Shown here piece after piece: positions 28,307 to 37,412 of a stretch of 64,000 bases of DNA (its first letter is position 1; every line of letters begins with the position of its first letter). The stretch covers positions 1 through 64,000 of the forward strand of contig JADJGU010000003.1 of the NCBI GenBank assembly GCA_016707885.1, written 5' to 3'. The stretch is from Sphingomonadales bacterium. Lineage in GTDB: Bacteria > Pseudomonadota > Alphaproteobacteria > Sphingomonadales > Sphingomonadaceae. A program made the position numbers and the translations under genes. The notes beneath the pieces were generated by a model, which worked only from the letters and a program-made list of their open reading frames with translations, had not been told where the DNA came from and did not search any database.

Positions 28307-29710
28307 TTAGTGGAAAGTCGCGACGAACCAGACAATGCCGACGATCAACGGAACCCCGAACAGATCGATCAGCACCCCGGCGCGCAGCATGCGGGGAAGG
28401 GCCACATGCCCGGTTGCCCACGCTATTGCATTGGGGCCCGTGCCGGAGGGCATCATGAAGCCCCAGCTTGCGGCGATGGAGGCGCACATGGCGAGCAACC
28501 AGGGATCGGCACCGGTTGCAGCGACCAGACCGGCAATCACCGGCATCACGCCGCTGGCGGTGGCGACATTGCTGGCAAATTCTGTAATCAGGATAACCAG
28601 CGCGGTGACTGCAGCCGCGATAATCAGCGGGTGAACGCCCGCCAGCGGTTTCAGCGCTTCGCCCAGCCAGTCGGCCAGTCCGGATTCCCCGATTCCGGCT
28701 GCCAGCGCGAGGCCCCCGCCAAACATCATGATCACACCCCAGGGCGCACGGTCGGCTTCTTTCCAGTTGAGCAGCGGACGACCGCTGCCGTCTGGAATAA
28801 GGAACAGAAGCAGCGAACAGGCAATGGCTATCGTCCCATCGGTGACCGACCCTTTAGGAAGCAACGCTTCGAGCTGCGGTTGTGCCAGCCAGAGCATGAT
28901 CGCCAACAGAATGATCGGCAGCAGGCGTTTCTCTGCGCCAGTCCAAGGCCCTTGGGCACCGATGGCATTACGTGCCGCCTTCGGATCGAAGGCTGTCGCG
29001 TCGATCCTTTGCACCTTTGCCAGAATCAGCGCAGTAACAGGAACTGCGACCAGCAGGATCGGCACGCCGAAAGACATCCAGTCAGCAAAGCTGATGTTCA
29101 TTCCAACCTGTTTTTCGATAAGACCAACAGCAATCGGGTTGGTTGGCGACCCTACCAATGTCCCAAGGCCGCCGAGCGAAGCAGAAAAGGCAACGCCCAG
29201 CACCAGCGCACCCGCCATCCCGTCGGTTTCGTCGTCGGCTATCCCTCCTGCACCAAGCACTGCGAGCGCTATAGGCATCATGATCAGCGAGGTTGAAGTG
29301 TTGGAAATCCACATTGAGATAAACGCGGTCGCCGCCATAAAAGCCAGCAGTAATCCAAAGCGGCTTTGACCGGCAAAACCCAATATCCAGAGAGCTATCC
29401 GCCGGTGCATCCCTGTTCGCTCAATGGTGAGGGCAAGGAAGGCCCCACCCAATATCAGGAACAATATTGGCGAATAATATTCCTTGGCGACTTCCCCAGC
29501 GCTTAAAATGCCCATCAAGGGCAGAGCGAGGAAGGGGAGCAAGGCCGTTACCGTCAGGGGGAAAGCCTCGGTCATCCACCAGATCGCCATCAGCAGGGTA
29601 AGGGCTGCGACATGCCAGGCAGGCGCGCCCATTGACGCAGGCGGACCCATCAGCAGCATCAGCAGGAAAATGGCGATCCCGCCCCACAAGCCCCAACTCT
29701 TCGTTGTCAC
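28307..29710 (-). CDS. SLC13/DASS-family anion symporter
   Basis: A 467-residue membrane protein with about twelve TM segments. The two substrate/Na+-binding SNT-type motifs are seen as ISNTSTSLIMMPIALAV and TEFASNVATASGVMPV. The family imports dicarboxylates, citrate or sulfate with sodium. The GTG start at 29710 lies immediately after the pgeF stop, so the two genes form a transcription unit. The substrate is not determinable. Confidence 0.9.
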   Translation of the reverse strand: MTTKSWGLWGGIAIFLLMLLMGPPASMGAPAWHVAALTLLMAIWWMTEAFPLTVTALLPFLALPLMGILSAGEVAKEYYSPILFLILGGAFLALTIERTGMHRRIALWILGFAGQSRFGLLLAFMAATAFISMWISNTSTSLIMMPIALAVLGAGGIADDETDGMAGALVLGVAFSASLGGLGTLVGSPTNPIAVGLIEKQVGMNISFADWMSFGVPILLVAVPVTALILAKVQRIDATAFDPKAARNAIGAQGPWTGAEKRLLPIILLAIMLWLAQPQLEALLPKGSVTDGTIAIACSLLLFLIPDGSGRPLLNWKEADRAPWGVIMMFGGGLALAAGIGESGLADWLGEALKPLAGVHPLIIAAAVTALVILITEFASNVATASGVMPVIAGLVAATGADPWLLAMCASIAASWGFMMPSGTGPNAIAWATGHVALPRMLRAGVLIDLFGVPLIVGIVWFVATFH

Positions 29711-29711
29711 A

Positions 29712-30494
29712 CTAGCTCCGCAATCCGATCAGTGAAATTTCGCGCCCATAACCCGGTTCTCCCATATGGCAGCTTCGGCGATAGCTGAAAAAGCGATCGG
29801 GCTGTGAATAGGTGTCTTCGCCGAGGCATTCGACCTTTGTTACGCCTGCAGCCGCAAGTCTTGCCGCGACATAGCCTTCGATGTCGAACTGCCAATGGCC
29901 GGGCTTGCCGCTGCCAAAGAAGCGCTCATTCTCGTCGGCTTCTTCGACAAAGCGGCGGTAGAAACCATCGTCGACCTCATAGCTTTTTTGCGCGATGCAG
30001 GGGCCAATGGCGCAAGCAATGCGACCGCGATCTGCACCCAAAGCTTCCATGGCCGTCAGCGTGTTGTCAGTGACACCTGAAATCGCGCCTTTCCATCCGG
30101 CATGCGCCGCGCCGATAATGCCTGCTTCATTGTCGGCAAAAAGCACGGGGACGCAGTCAGCCGTCAATATGCCAAGCAGAAGGCCCGGCCGATCTGTGAC
30201 CATTGCATCGGCTTGCGGGCGCGCATCCAAGGAAACCGCTTCGCTTACGGAAACGACAACGGGCGAATGGATTTGGTGGACGGTGACCATTTCGGCGGCG
30301 GGTAATATGGCATCAGCGGCACGCCGGCGATTTTCGACCACGGCTTCACGATCATCATCCGATCCCAGCCCGACATTCAAGCCTGCATGGATGCCCTGTG
30401 AAACACCACCGCGTCGCCCCAGAAAGCCATGCGGAATGTCGCCCAGCAGGCTGCTGCGCAAAACTTCGATAGTGTCCTTTTGTTCCCTCTCCAT
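29712..30494 (-). CDS. pgeF: Peptidoglycan editing factor PgeF (YfiH/laccase-like)
   Basis: A 260-residue cytoplasmic protein of the DUF152 family that removes wrongly built peptidoglycan precursors (for example with L-Ser in place of L-Ala). The metal/active-site residues are in TVHQIHSPVV, LTADCVPVLF and GAAHAGWKGAISG. A C-terminal SYRRSCHMGEPGYGREISLI is characteristic. In many alphaproteobacteria this gene sits next to lgt/NDUFAF7; here it is 8 kb away beside the SLC13 transporter. Divergent from the epimerase gene. Confidence 0.93.
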   Translation of the reverse strand: MEREQKDTIEVLRSSLLGDIPHGFLGRRGGVSQGIHAGLNVGLGSDDDREAVVENRRRAADAILPAAEMVTVHQIHSPVVVSVSEAVSLDARPQADAMVTDRPGLLLGILTADCVPVLFADNEAGIIGAAHAGWKGAISGVTDNTLTAMEALGADRGRIACAIGPCIAQKSYEVDDGFYRRFVEEADENERFFGSGKPGHWQFDIEGYVAARLAAAGVTKVECLGEDTYSQPDRFFSYRRSCHMGEPGYGREISLIGLRS

Positions 30495-30569
30495 GCTGTC
30501 CTATTCGCAGCGTCGCTCCTGCTTGGCAACATGCTTGACGATGCGTCCGCAAGAAGAGACAGACGGCTT

Positions 30570-31394
30570 ATGACGGGCAAGATGCTGATTTTCGGAATGG
30601 GTTATACGGCGAGCCGCTTGGCGCAGCGTTTGCGTGGCGAAGGCTGGCAGGTGGCTGGTACCAGTCGGATGGCTTCTGTAGGCGCAATCGCCTTCGACGA
30701 TGACGCCGCCGTGCTAGAGGCGCTGTCCGAAGCAACCCATATTTTGTCGTCGGTTCCGCCGTTGCGCGAAGGCGGCGATCCCGTGCTCGACCATTATGGG
30801 GCAGCCATCGCCGCAGCGCCCGCCAAATGGGTTGGGTATCTCTCCTCAACGGGCGTTTATGGCGACACGCAAGGCGCATGGGTCGATGAAAGCGCATCGG
30901 TCGGGTCTGGCAGGCGTAGCGCGCGCGCTGCCGCCGATCTCGATTGGCAACGGCTTCGAAGCGATGTACGCATTTTCCGGCTACCCGGCATCTACGGACC
31001 CGGGCGTTCCGCGCTGGCAAGGGTGCGCGAAGGCAAGGCGCATCGTATCGATTTGCCCGACCAGATATTCAGCCGCGTTCATGTCGATGATATCGTATCT
31101 GGCGTGGTGGCGAGCTTCGCCAGGCCACCCGGCGTTTACAATCTGGCGGACGATTATCCGTGCAGCCAGAATGTTGTCATCGAGTTTGCAAGCCTGCTTT
31201 TGGGCACTGCGCCGCCGCTTATGCAGACCCTTGAACAGGCACAGCTTTCGCCCATGGCCGCAGCCTTTTATGCCGAAAACAGGCGAATTTCGAACCAAAA
31301 GGCCAAAAGAGTGCTAGGGTGGAAGCCGCAATATCCAGATTATAAACAAGGCCTTACTGCACTGTTCCACAGTTTTGGGCAAAAAGTCGATTGA
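30570..31394 (+). CDS. NAD(P)-dependent epimerase/reductase (extended SDR)
   Basis: A 274-residue Rossmann protein. The dinucleotide-binding motif is LIFGMGYTASRLAQRL (GxGxxxxR type, as in the SDR subgroup with GMGY), followed by YLSSTGVYGD with the Ser-Tyr of the active site and RLPGIYGPGRS. The open frame extends upstream, but MTGKMLIFGMGY (30570) begins the real protein and stays clear of pgeF. Substrate unknown; similar proteins are often called sugar epimerases. Confidence 0.85.
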   Translation: MTGKMLIFGMGYTASRLAQRLRGEGWQVAGTSRMASVGAIAFDDDAAVLEALSEATHILSSVPPLREGGDPVLDHYGAAIAAAPAKWVGYLSSTGVYGDTQGAWVDESASVGSGRRSARAAADLDWQRLRSDVRIFRLPGIYGPGRSALARVREGKAHRIDLPDQIFSRVHVDDIVSGVVASFARPPGVYNLADDYPCSQNVVIEFASLLLGTAPPLMQTLEQAQLSPMAAAFYAENRRISNQKAKRVLGWKPQYPDYKQGLTALFHSFGQKVD

Positions 31395-31468
31395 CGGCGA
31401 CTCCCGCTTAGGACAGCCTCTTCCAAAATCCGGCGTAGAACCGGCAATATATTCGCAGGAGAGTGCTA

Positions 31469-32252
31469 TTGGCAACTGCCGCTATTGAAGACGTGTCGCG
31501 TCCCTCGCTGTTTCTCGCATTGACCGAGTTGCCCCGCGCAATGGCTGAATTGTTCGATGCCTTGGGCAAGCCCCATCCTGATGCAAGCCCCCAAGGGCGA
31601 TGGCCATCCGGTGCTGTTGCTACCCGGTTTCATGGCCACCGAATTTTCGATGCGGCCATTGCAGGCCTATCTCGATAAATTGGGGTATAATGTCTTCCAT
31701 TGGGAGTTGGGCCGCAATCTGGGCCCGCGCGCCATTGGCCATAATGGCGAGCATCTGATTGCGCGCCTCGAACAGATTTACGCCGAAACCGGGCGCAAGG
31801 TCACGCTCGTCGGCTGGTCATTGGGCGGAACGCTTTCGCGCCAGCTCTCGCGGCGTCGTCCGGATATGGTGCGGCAGGTTATCTCGCTCGGTTCGCCGAT
31901 TGTCGGCAGTCCCAAATCGACCAACGCGTGGCGTGCCTATCAGTTGCTGACTGGCCATAATATCGAGGATCCCGATGTGCAGGCGCAGCTGGCGGAAAGC
32001 CATGAAGTGCCGCCGGTGCCCTCCACCGCGATTTTCTCGCGACAGGATGGTGTGGTTGCATGGCAAAACAGCCGCGAACCCAAGGCGCCGCAGACTGACA
32101 ATATCGAGGTCAAAGGCAGTCATTGCGGCCTCGGGGTCAACCCGACGGTGCTATGGGCGATTGCCGACCGGCTGGCTTTGCCCGAGGGCGAATGGAAGCC
32201 ATTCGAGCGTGGCGGGCTCAAGAGCTTAATCTACCCTTCGTCAGGGCACTGA
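31469..32252 (+). pseudogene. Alpha/beta hydrolase (lipase-like), frameshifted near codon 32
   Basis: The N-terminal ~32 residues (from TTG 31469 after AGGAGA: MATAAIEDVSRPSLFLALTE...) are in one frame and the remaining ~228 residues (from ASPILMQAPKGDGHPVLLLP) in the next. The join falls at the GGG run 31564-31566, consistent with one extra G. The large part has the nucleophile elbow LVGWSLGGTLS (catalytic Ser), an oxyanion region LLPGFMATEF, an acidic residue in SRQDGVVAW and a late His in GSHCGLG. As read, translation from TTG ends after ~70 codons. It could be a sequencing error. Confidence 0.75.
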
Positions 32253-32275
32253 TTTCCACGCCTTAAGGCGAATGT

Positions 32276-32301
32276 GGCTCGGGCTAACGCCCGGGCCTTT
32301 T
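32276..32301 (+). terminator. Rho-independent terminator after the hydrolase
   Basis: GGCTCGGGC-TAAC-GCCCGGGCC forms a 9-bp stem with one GU pair and is followed by TTTT. It sits 23 bases past the hydrolase stop and touches the stop of the convergent DGAT gene. Confidence 0.85.
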
Positions 32302-33884
32302 CACTTTTTGGTCTTGGATTTTGCTTTGGCTGCTGGTTTTGCAGCTTTCGCTGCAGGCTTTTTTACCGCTGTTCTCTTTGGCGCAGCTTTGGCTTTTACC
32401 GGCTTCGTCGTCGCCTTTTGGGATGGCTCAGGTTCGGCTTTGGCCGCCGGCTTTGCCGGTGCTTCCGCTTTAGGCCTGGCGTTGAGCAGTTCCTCATAGG
32501 CCTCCTTCAACGCTGCGGCATAATTGGCCGGATCGGGGATCATTTCGCGGTCGCTGGTAAAGGAAATCGCGATATCCGGACCATAGCTGTAGATCGCATT
32601 GATCATACCCATGCCGTCGAAAATCGGGCCAGTGCCCATCATCCGGACCATCTTGGCACCAGCAAAGTATAACGGGACACGCGGACCGGGCACATTGGTG
32701 GCGACCACATTGAACACCGGCGAGTGCAGGTTCGAAACGCCGAGCCGCGAATAGAGCCGCGCGCCTAGTCCAGCGAGGCCGGATGGGATGAACTGGCTAT
32801 ATTCGGTCAGCGTTCGTGCCCCAACCGCATTGGTCATTGCCTTGGAATTGAGCGCTTCCTTGCGGACGAAGGCTAGCCGTTCCATCGGGTCTTCGATATG
32901 TGTGCCGAGCTGCACCAACATCGCCGATACCAGATTGCCCAGCGCCTCCTTTTCGCCTTCTGCCCGCACCGAAATCGGGGCCATGGCGGTCAGGCTGTCC
33001 TTGGGCAGGGCTTTGCGCTGCTGCAGATATTTGCGGAGGCCGCCGCCGATGATAGTCAGGATCACATCGTTGACGGTCGCGCCTTCAATCCGGTCTTTGA
33101 TCGATCTTATCCCTGCCAGTGGCAAAACGGTACTGTCCCAAACGCGGTGCGGGCTGACTTTGCCGTTGAGGATGGTCTGAGGCGCCATTTTCGCGCCCTT
33201 CAGCGATACGTCGCCGCCCGCCACTTCGCGGATTAGCCGCGCAGCGCCGGGTACCGTCTGCGCCATCGTCTTGGCAAAGCGGACGGGCTGGGTGACTGAA
33301 TTCATCCATGTGCGCATCAGCATTTCGGTGACGGCAGGCTCGTTTTCGCCCTTCCATTTCGGTTTGGCAGAACGGTCGACGGGAACCGGTTCGATGTCAT
33401 GCACGGCGGCGGACAATTCAACCCCCGACATGCCGTCAATCGCCGCATGGTGCACTTTGGCGACCAACGCGAAGCAGCCCTTGGGCAGGCCTTCGATGTT
33501 GTCGAGGCCCTCGACAATGTTGAACTCCCAAAGGGGCTTGGAAAGATCCATACCGCGCGCGTGCAATCGGGCGACCTGGATGCACAATTGCCGCCAGTCG
33601 CCGGGGTGGGGCAGGGCGATGTGGCGGACATGATATTCGAGGTCGAAATTGGGGTCGTCGATCCAGTAAGGATGGTCGAGATCGAAGGGAACGCGGACGA
33701 GTTTCTGACGGAAACTGCGCGCCTTATCCAAGCGGCTCTCGACGTGGGCCAATATGTCCTTGAATCGGACGAAACCTCCCGGTGCTGTTGACGGATCATA
33801 TATCCCCACCGACCCGATGTGCATCGGCGTGTTGGGCGTATCGAGATAGACGAAACTCGCGTCCTGCCCACTTAACTGTTCCAT
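32301..33884 (-). CDS. Wax-ester synthase / diacylglycerol acyltransferase with Lys/Ala-rich tail
   Basis: A 527-residue WS/DGAT that esterifies fatty alcohols or diacylglycerol with acyl-CoA, forming storage neutral lipids. The catalytic HHxxxDG motif is seen as AKVHHAAIDGMSG near residue 145; the family's later FNVVATNVPGPRVPLYFAG is intact. The last ~55 residues, after EELLNARPKA, are low-complexity Lys/Ala/Pro repeats (KPAAKAAKPAAKAKSKTKK) absent from the family core. MEQLSGQDASFVYL at 33884 is preceded by GAGGAGA. The tail may bind anionic surfaces; that is inference. Confidence 0.92.
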   Translation of the reverse strand: MEQLSGQDASFVYLDTPNTPMHIGSVGIYDPSTAPGGFVRFKDILAHVESRLDKARSFRQKLVRVPFDLDHPYWIDDPNFDLEYHVRHIALPHPGDWRQLCIQVARLHARGMDLSKPLWEFNIVEGLDNIEGLPKGCFALVAKVHHAAIDGMSGVELSAAVHDIEPVPVDRSAKPKWKGENEPAVTEMLMRTWMNSVTQPVRFAKTMAQTVPGAARLIREVAGGDVSLKGAKMAPQTILNGKVSPHRVWDSTVLPLAGIRSIKDRIEGATVNDVILTIIGGGLRKYLQQRKALPKDSLTAMAPISVRAEGEKEALGNLVSAMLVQLGTHIEDPMERLAFVRKEALNSKAMTNAVGARTLTEYSQFIPSGLAGLGARLYSRLGVSNLHSPVFNVVATNVPGPRVPLYFAGAKMVRMMGTGPIFDGMGMINAIYSYGPDIAISFTSDREMIPDPANYAAALKEAYEELLNARPKAEAPAKPAAKAEPEPSQKATTKPVKAKAAPKRTAVKKPAAKAAKPAAKAKSKTKK

Positions 33885-33937
33885 GATGTTCTCCTCTCCC
33901 AAGAGGAGACTAACGCCGCTTTTGTCGCTTGGCGAGT

Positions 33938-34861
33938 CTAACGCGAACGCATCGCCACAACGAGGCCCAGCGTTGCCAATACCGCACCTCCAGCGGCCAG
34001 TGCCGACCAGTCATAGCCTTCGAACAAGGTTGAAAGCAGCATGGCGACAACGGGGATGAGCACGCTGGTATAGGCAGCCTTACCGGGGCCAATCTTGCGG
34101 ATCAGGTCGAAATAGAGCGGGAAGGTGACCACCGATCCGATGATGCCCAGATAGAGCACCCCGCCCAGATAGCCTGCGCGCATCTCGATAACCGGCGGGC
34201 CGTGGTTGATGAACGACCATGCGGCATTGCCCAGCGCGCCCCACAGCATAGACCAGGCGAGGATTGTCGTTGTCGGATAGCGGCTGACCGAGGGTGCCAC
34301 CTGCATGACATTGGAAACCGACGCGCAAAGCACGCCTACCAACGTCAATGCGGTGCCCAGAAGCACTTCATGCCCGCCGACTGGTGCAGCACGATATTCC
34401 TGTGCCATCAGCAAGGCGACACCGGCAGTAGCGATGATGGAACCGATGATGAAGTTCCGGCTGAATTCGCGGCCCAGCCACCATTTTCCGAGCAAGGCAT
34501 TGGGTATGATCAGTAGCGCGAAGATGACGGCGACCAAGCCAGAAGTGATGTGATGTTCTGCCGCATAGACAAAGTTGAAGTTGAGCGCGAACTGCATGAG
34601 GCCAAGTAACAAGGTCCATTTGAGGCCGGTGCCGTCGATGCGCAGCGATTGGCGCGTGACGGCCGACAATAGGAACATGCCCGCCGCAGCCACGGCAAAA
34701 CGGTAACACACCGACCAGCTTGCGGGCACAGTGCCCAGCTGGTCGCGGATCACAAGCCATGTCGACCCCCAGATCAACGATACGATCAGAAAGGGGATCG
34801 CTATGCGGGGGTTGAGCAAGCCGGGCTCAGCGGCTGCGGCAGTGGATGGGGGCTGATTCAC
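33938..34861 (-). CDS. DMT-superfamily (EamA) transporter
   Basis: A 307-residue protein with ten TM segments and two EamA repeats: WGSTWLVIRDQLG at the start of the first and YPTTTILAWSMLWGALGN in the second. Such proteins export amino acids or metabolites. Its GTG start overlaps the stop of the threonine aldolase gene (GTGA), so co-expression is likely and a threonine/glycine-related substrate is plausible but unproven. Confidence 0.88.
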   Translation of the reverse strand: MNQPPSTAAAAEPGLLNPRIAIPFLIVSLIWGSTWLVIRDQLGTVPASWSVCYRFAVAAAGMFLLSAVTRQSLRIDGTGLKWTLLLGLMQFALNFNFVYAAEHHITSGLVAVIFALLIIPNALLGKWWLGREFSRNFIIGSIIATAGVALLMAQEYRAAPVGGHEVLLGTALTLVGVLCASVSNVMQVAPSVSRYPTTTILAWSMLWGALGNAAWSFINHGPPVIEMRAGYLGGVLYLGIIGSVVTFPLYFDLIRKIGPGKAAYTSVLIPVVAMLLSTLFEGYDWSALAAGGAVLATLGLVVAMRSR

Positions 34862-35859
34862 AGTGCCGCTATGGCTTTGGCGAGCGGCTGGACATCCTCT
34901 TCACGGTGGTGCCAACTGGTGACGAGACGCGCGGCACCTTCGCCCCAATCATAAAAGTCGAAGCCTTGCTTGCGCAGCGATGCAGCTTCTGACGCAGACA
35001 GGCGTATGAATATTTCATTGGCTTCAACCGGATGGAGGAGCCTTTCGGGTGCAGCCCCAGCGATGATTTGTCCCGCGGCATTTGCTGCCTTGGCGTTGTC
35101 GAGCCACAAATCAGCATCCAGAAACGCAAGCAGCTGCGCTGCCAGAAACCGCCCCTTTGAGAGCAAATGGCCCGCACGTTTGCGGCGATAGCGCGCTGCA
35201 TCGGCAAGCGCCGGATCGAAATAGACCAAGGCTTCCGCATTCATTCCGCCATTTTTGGCAAAGCCAAAGCTGAGGACGTCAACACCCGCGCGCCATGTCA
35301 CATCGGCTGGACAGCAGCCAAGCGTTGCGACCGCATTGCCAAAGCGCGCGCCGTCCATGTGCAGGGCTAGCTTTCGCTCACGACATAAGCCGCCAAGCGC
35401 ATTCACTTCGGTGGGCTGGTAAACCAGCCCATATTCTGTCGCATTGGTGATTGAAACCGCCGCTGCCTGCACCTGATGTACATCGGGCCGGATGGTCGAC
35501 AGAAGGTCGCTGACGGTTTTCGGTGCAATCTTAGCGCCTTCGCCGTCCACCAGCATCAGTTTTGCGCCTCCGGTATAAAATCCCGGCGCACCGCATTCAT
35601 CGACCTCGATATGCGCTTCGCTGTGGCAAATGACGCCTTGATGTGGCTGCACCAGCGATGCGAGTGCAAGGCAGTTGGCGGCCGTACCGGTTGAAACCCA
35701 CAACACGGCCACATCGCGTTCGAACAGTTCGGAGAAAGCCGCGTCCAGTTTTTGGCTCAAGGCATCACCATCATAGGCGGTGTCGACGGTGTTTGCGTCG
35801 GCAATGGCCTGCATGATCTTGGGATGCACCGGGGCAGCATTGTCGGAAAAGAAGCGCAT
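34858..35859 (-). CDS. Threonine aldolase (beta-eliminating lyase family)
   Basis: A 333-residue PLP enzyme that splits L-threonine/allo-threonine to glycine and acetaldehyde. The PLP lysine is in VLSFGFAKNGGMNAEALVYF and the substrate/PLP region in RKLALHMDGARFGNAV; the start is MRFFSDNAAPVHPKIMQAI. Start at 35859 was preferred to an in-frame ATG six codons upstream (MPLGIA). Coupled to the downstream DMT transporter. Confidence 0.91.
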   Translation of the reverse strand: MRFFSDNAAPVHPKIMQAIADANTVDTAYDGDALSQKLDAAFSELFERDVAVLWVSTGTAANCLALASLVQPHQGVICHSEAHIEVDECGAPGFYTGGAKLMLVDGEGAKIAPKTVSDLLSTIRPDVHQVQAAAVSITNATEYGLVYQPTEVNALGGLCRERKLALHMDGARFGNAVATLGCCPADVTWRAGVDVLSFGFAKNGGMNAEALVYFDPALADAARYRRKRAGHLLSKGRFLAAQLLAFLDADLWLDNAKAANAAGQIIAGAAPERLLHPVEANEIFIRLSASEAASLRKQGFDFYDWGEGAARLVTSWHHREEDVQPLAKAIAAL

Positions 35860-35905
35860 CGCGATGCCCAACGGCAAAAGGCACTTTGCGTCAAGGGGCT
35901 GATTG

Positions 35906-35928
35906 CCTTGTCAGCCCTTAAATAGCCG
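35906..35928. other. Inverted repeat upstream of the threonine aldolase gene
   Basis: GGGCTGA and TCAGCCC flank an eight-base loop within the 188-bp gap between ppx and the aldolase gene. No T-run follows on either strand. It could be part of an mRNA leader or a protein-binding site; the rest of the gap holds nothing recognisable. Confidence 0.35.
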
Positions 35929-36047
35929 CTGCCGCAGGCTTTGCCCTCCAAAAGAAACGACTTCGCTCCCACCATGCCCTAGCGATGTCGCCAAACGATC
36001 CAATCGTCGCTCGACCGAACCGCTGCGAAGACGTGCAAAATCGCCGT

Positions 36048-37412
36048 TCAGGGTAAGCGTTGCAGCTTACCATCGGTTTCAAACCGGCTTTCGGTCAAAG
36101 CTGCGCCAGATCCGCCATCGAGCCGTAATGCGAGCCGGATTGCGAGTCCCCACTGCATTGCTTTCATCAGTTCCCTATGCTCGGCAAGCTGCAACAAAAT
36201 AGTCGGCCAGCTGTTTTTTTGGCCATGAGCCGCCATCAGTGCAGCGGCCAAAATGGCTCTTTCGTGCGGTCCGATACTTGGCCAGCTGCCATCGAGAGCA
36301 AAGTTCAAAGAATGGGTGGCACGATATTCCGGGCTGACCTGCCATGCGCTGTCAGCCAGCAGGCAGGCACATTGGCGCAGCCGTTCCATTTCTGGCGAGT
36401 CAGTCGTAAACAGAGGTGCAATCCAATCGGCCAATGCGTCTCCATGATAGGAAAATCGGGACAGCCGCTTACCTTCGAAACGGACGGCAGCAATAAGCGG
36501 GTCTTCGCGCTGCTCGGCTTTCTTGAGCTTGCCGAATAACAGACCTTCACGAATGCCCGATATACTGGTCAGGAAATGGGAGGGTTGGAACAGCCGCGCT
36601 ATGCCAGCAAGTAAAGACGTGGCATCAGGTAACGCAGCCATTCGTCCGCTCGGTACCACCTTGGTTTCTGCGACGGCTGTCGCGTTGCGCGTGAGTTCAA
36701 GCAGGTCGGCAGGTGCCTCACTCGGCAGGCGATAGTTGGACAAGACGGCCAACGGAAATTCGGTTACAAACATGTGCAAGCGCGCCAGTGATCGCCATGA
36801 CCCGCCGATGAGGTAAAAAGGAAGGCCAGGTTCAATCAAAAACTTATCGTCACCATTTGCGGTAGTAAGATGCTGCTGAATATGTTGCGCGACCTGCTTG
36901 GCAGACATGTTCCGGAATTCGCCAATTCGCAAAGTGCCGAGTGGCAGTGATACACTCTCTTTGAGTTGGCCATTTTTAATGCGGACCAGTTCAAGACTAC
37001 CCCCGCCCAGATCGCCCACATAGCCATCGGCATCGGGGTGTTCGCTGATGATACCCATGCCGGATGCCAGTGCCTCTGCCTGCCCATCGATTACATCTAT
37101 TTTGATGCCCAGCTTGGCGGCGCGCTTTACAAGCTCTGGTCCATTTCTGGCTTCACGTGTTGCTGCTGTGGCAATTACGCGAAGCCAATCAACCTCCATC
37201 ATTTCGGCGACGCGGTGCAGTCGTGCAATCGCGCCAACCGCGCGTTCCATCGTATCCTCATCGATTACGCTGTCGCCGTTCAGGCAGGCACCCAGACTGA
37301 CCCGGCTTTTTTCGTTGTAGATGGGCACGGGAGACCGGACAGAACCGGCATAGACCACTAGCCGGATCGAATTGGAACCGATATCAATGACCGCGCGGCG
37401 GTTTGGCGTCAT
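36048..37412 (-). CDS. ppx: Exopolyphosphatase (Ppx/GppA family)
   Basis: Degrades polyphosphate to phosphate or hydrolyses pppGpp. The 454-residue protein has the two phosphate-binding signatures of the ASKHA fold, AVIDIGSNSIRLVVYAG and DGYVGDLGGGSLELVRI, plus the family Glu in ATAATREARNG. The C-terminal ~150 residues are the helical HD-like extension. Starts at 37412, overlapping the ppk stop by four bases (ATGA), so kinase and phosphatase are made together. Confidence 0.94.
   Translation of the reverse strand: MTPNRRAVIDIGSNSIRLVVYAGSVRSPVPIYNEKSRVSLGACLNGDSVIDEDTMERAVGAIARLHRVAEMMEVDWLRVIATAATREARNGPELVKRAAKLGIKIDVIDGQAEALASGMGIISEHPDADGYVGDLGGGSLELVRIKNGQLKESVSLPLGTLRIGEFRNMSAKQVAQHIQQHLTTANGDDKFLIEPGLPFYLIGGSWRSLARLHMFVTEFPLAVLSNYRLPSEAPADLLELTRNATAVAETKVVPSGRMAALPDATSLLAGIARLFQPSHFLTSISGIREGLLFGKLKKAEQREDPLIAAVRFEGKRLSRFSYHGDALADWIAPLFTTDSPEMERLRQCACLLADSAWQVSPEYRATHSLNFALDGSWPSIGPHERAILAAALMAAHGQKNSWPTILLQLAEHRELMKAMQWGLAIRLALRLDGGSGAALTESRFETDGKLQRLP

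Noticed and set aside
28277..29296. 339-codon open frame on the + strand
   Set aside because: Antisense to the SLC13 transporter; His/Gln/Arg-rich as expected for the complement of hydrophobic codons.
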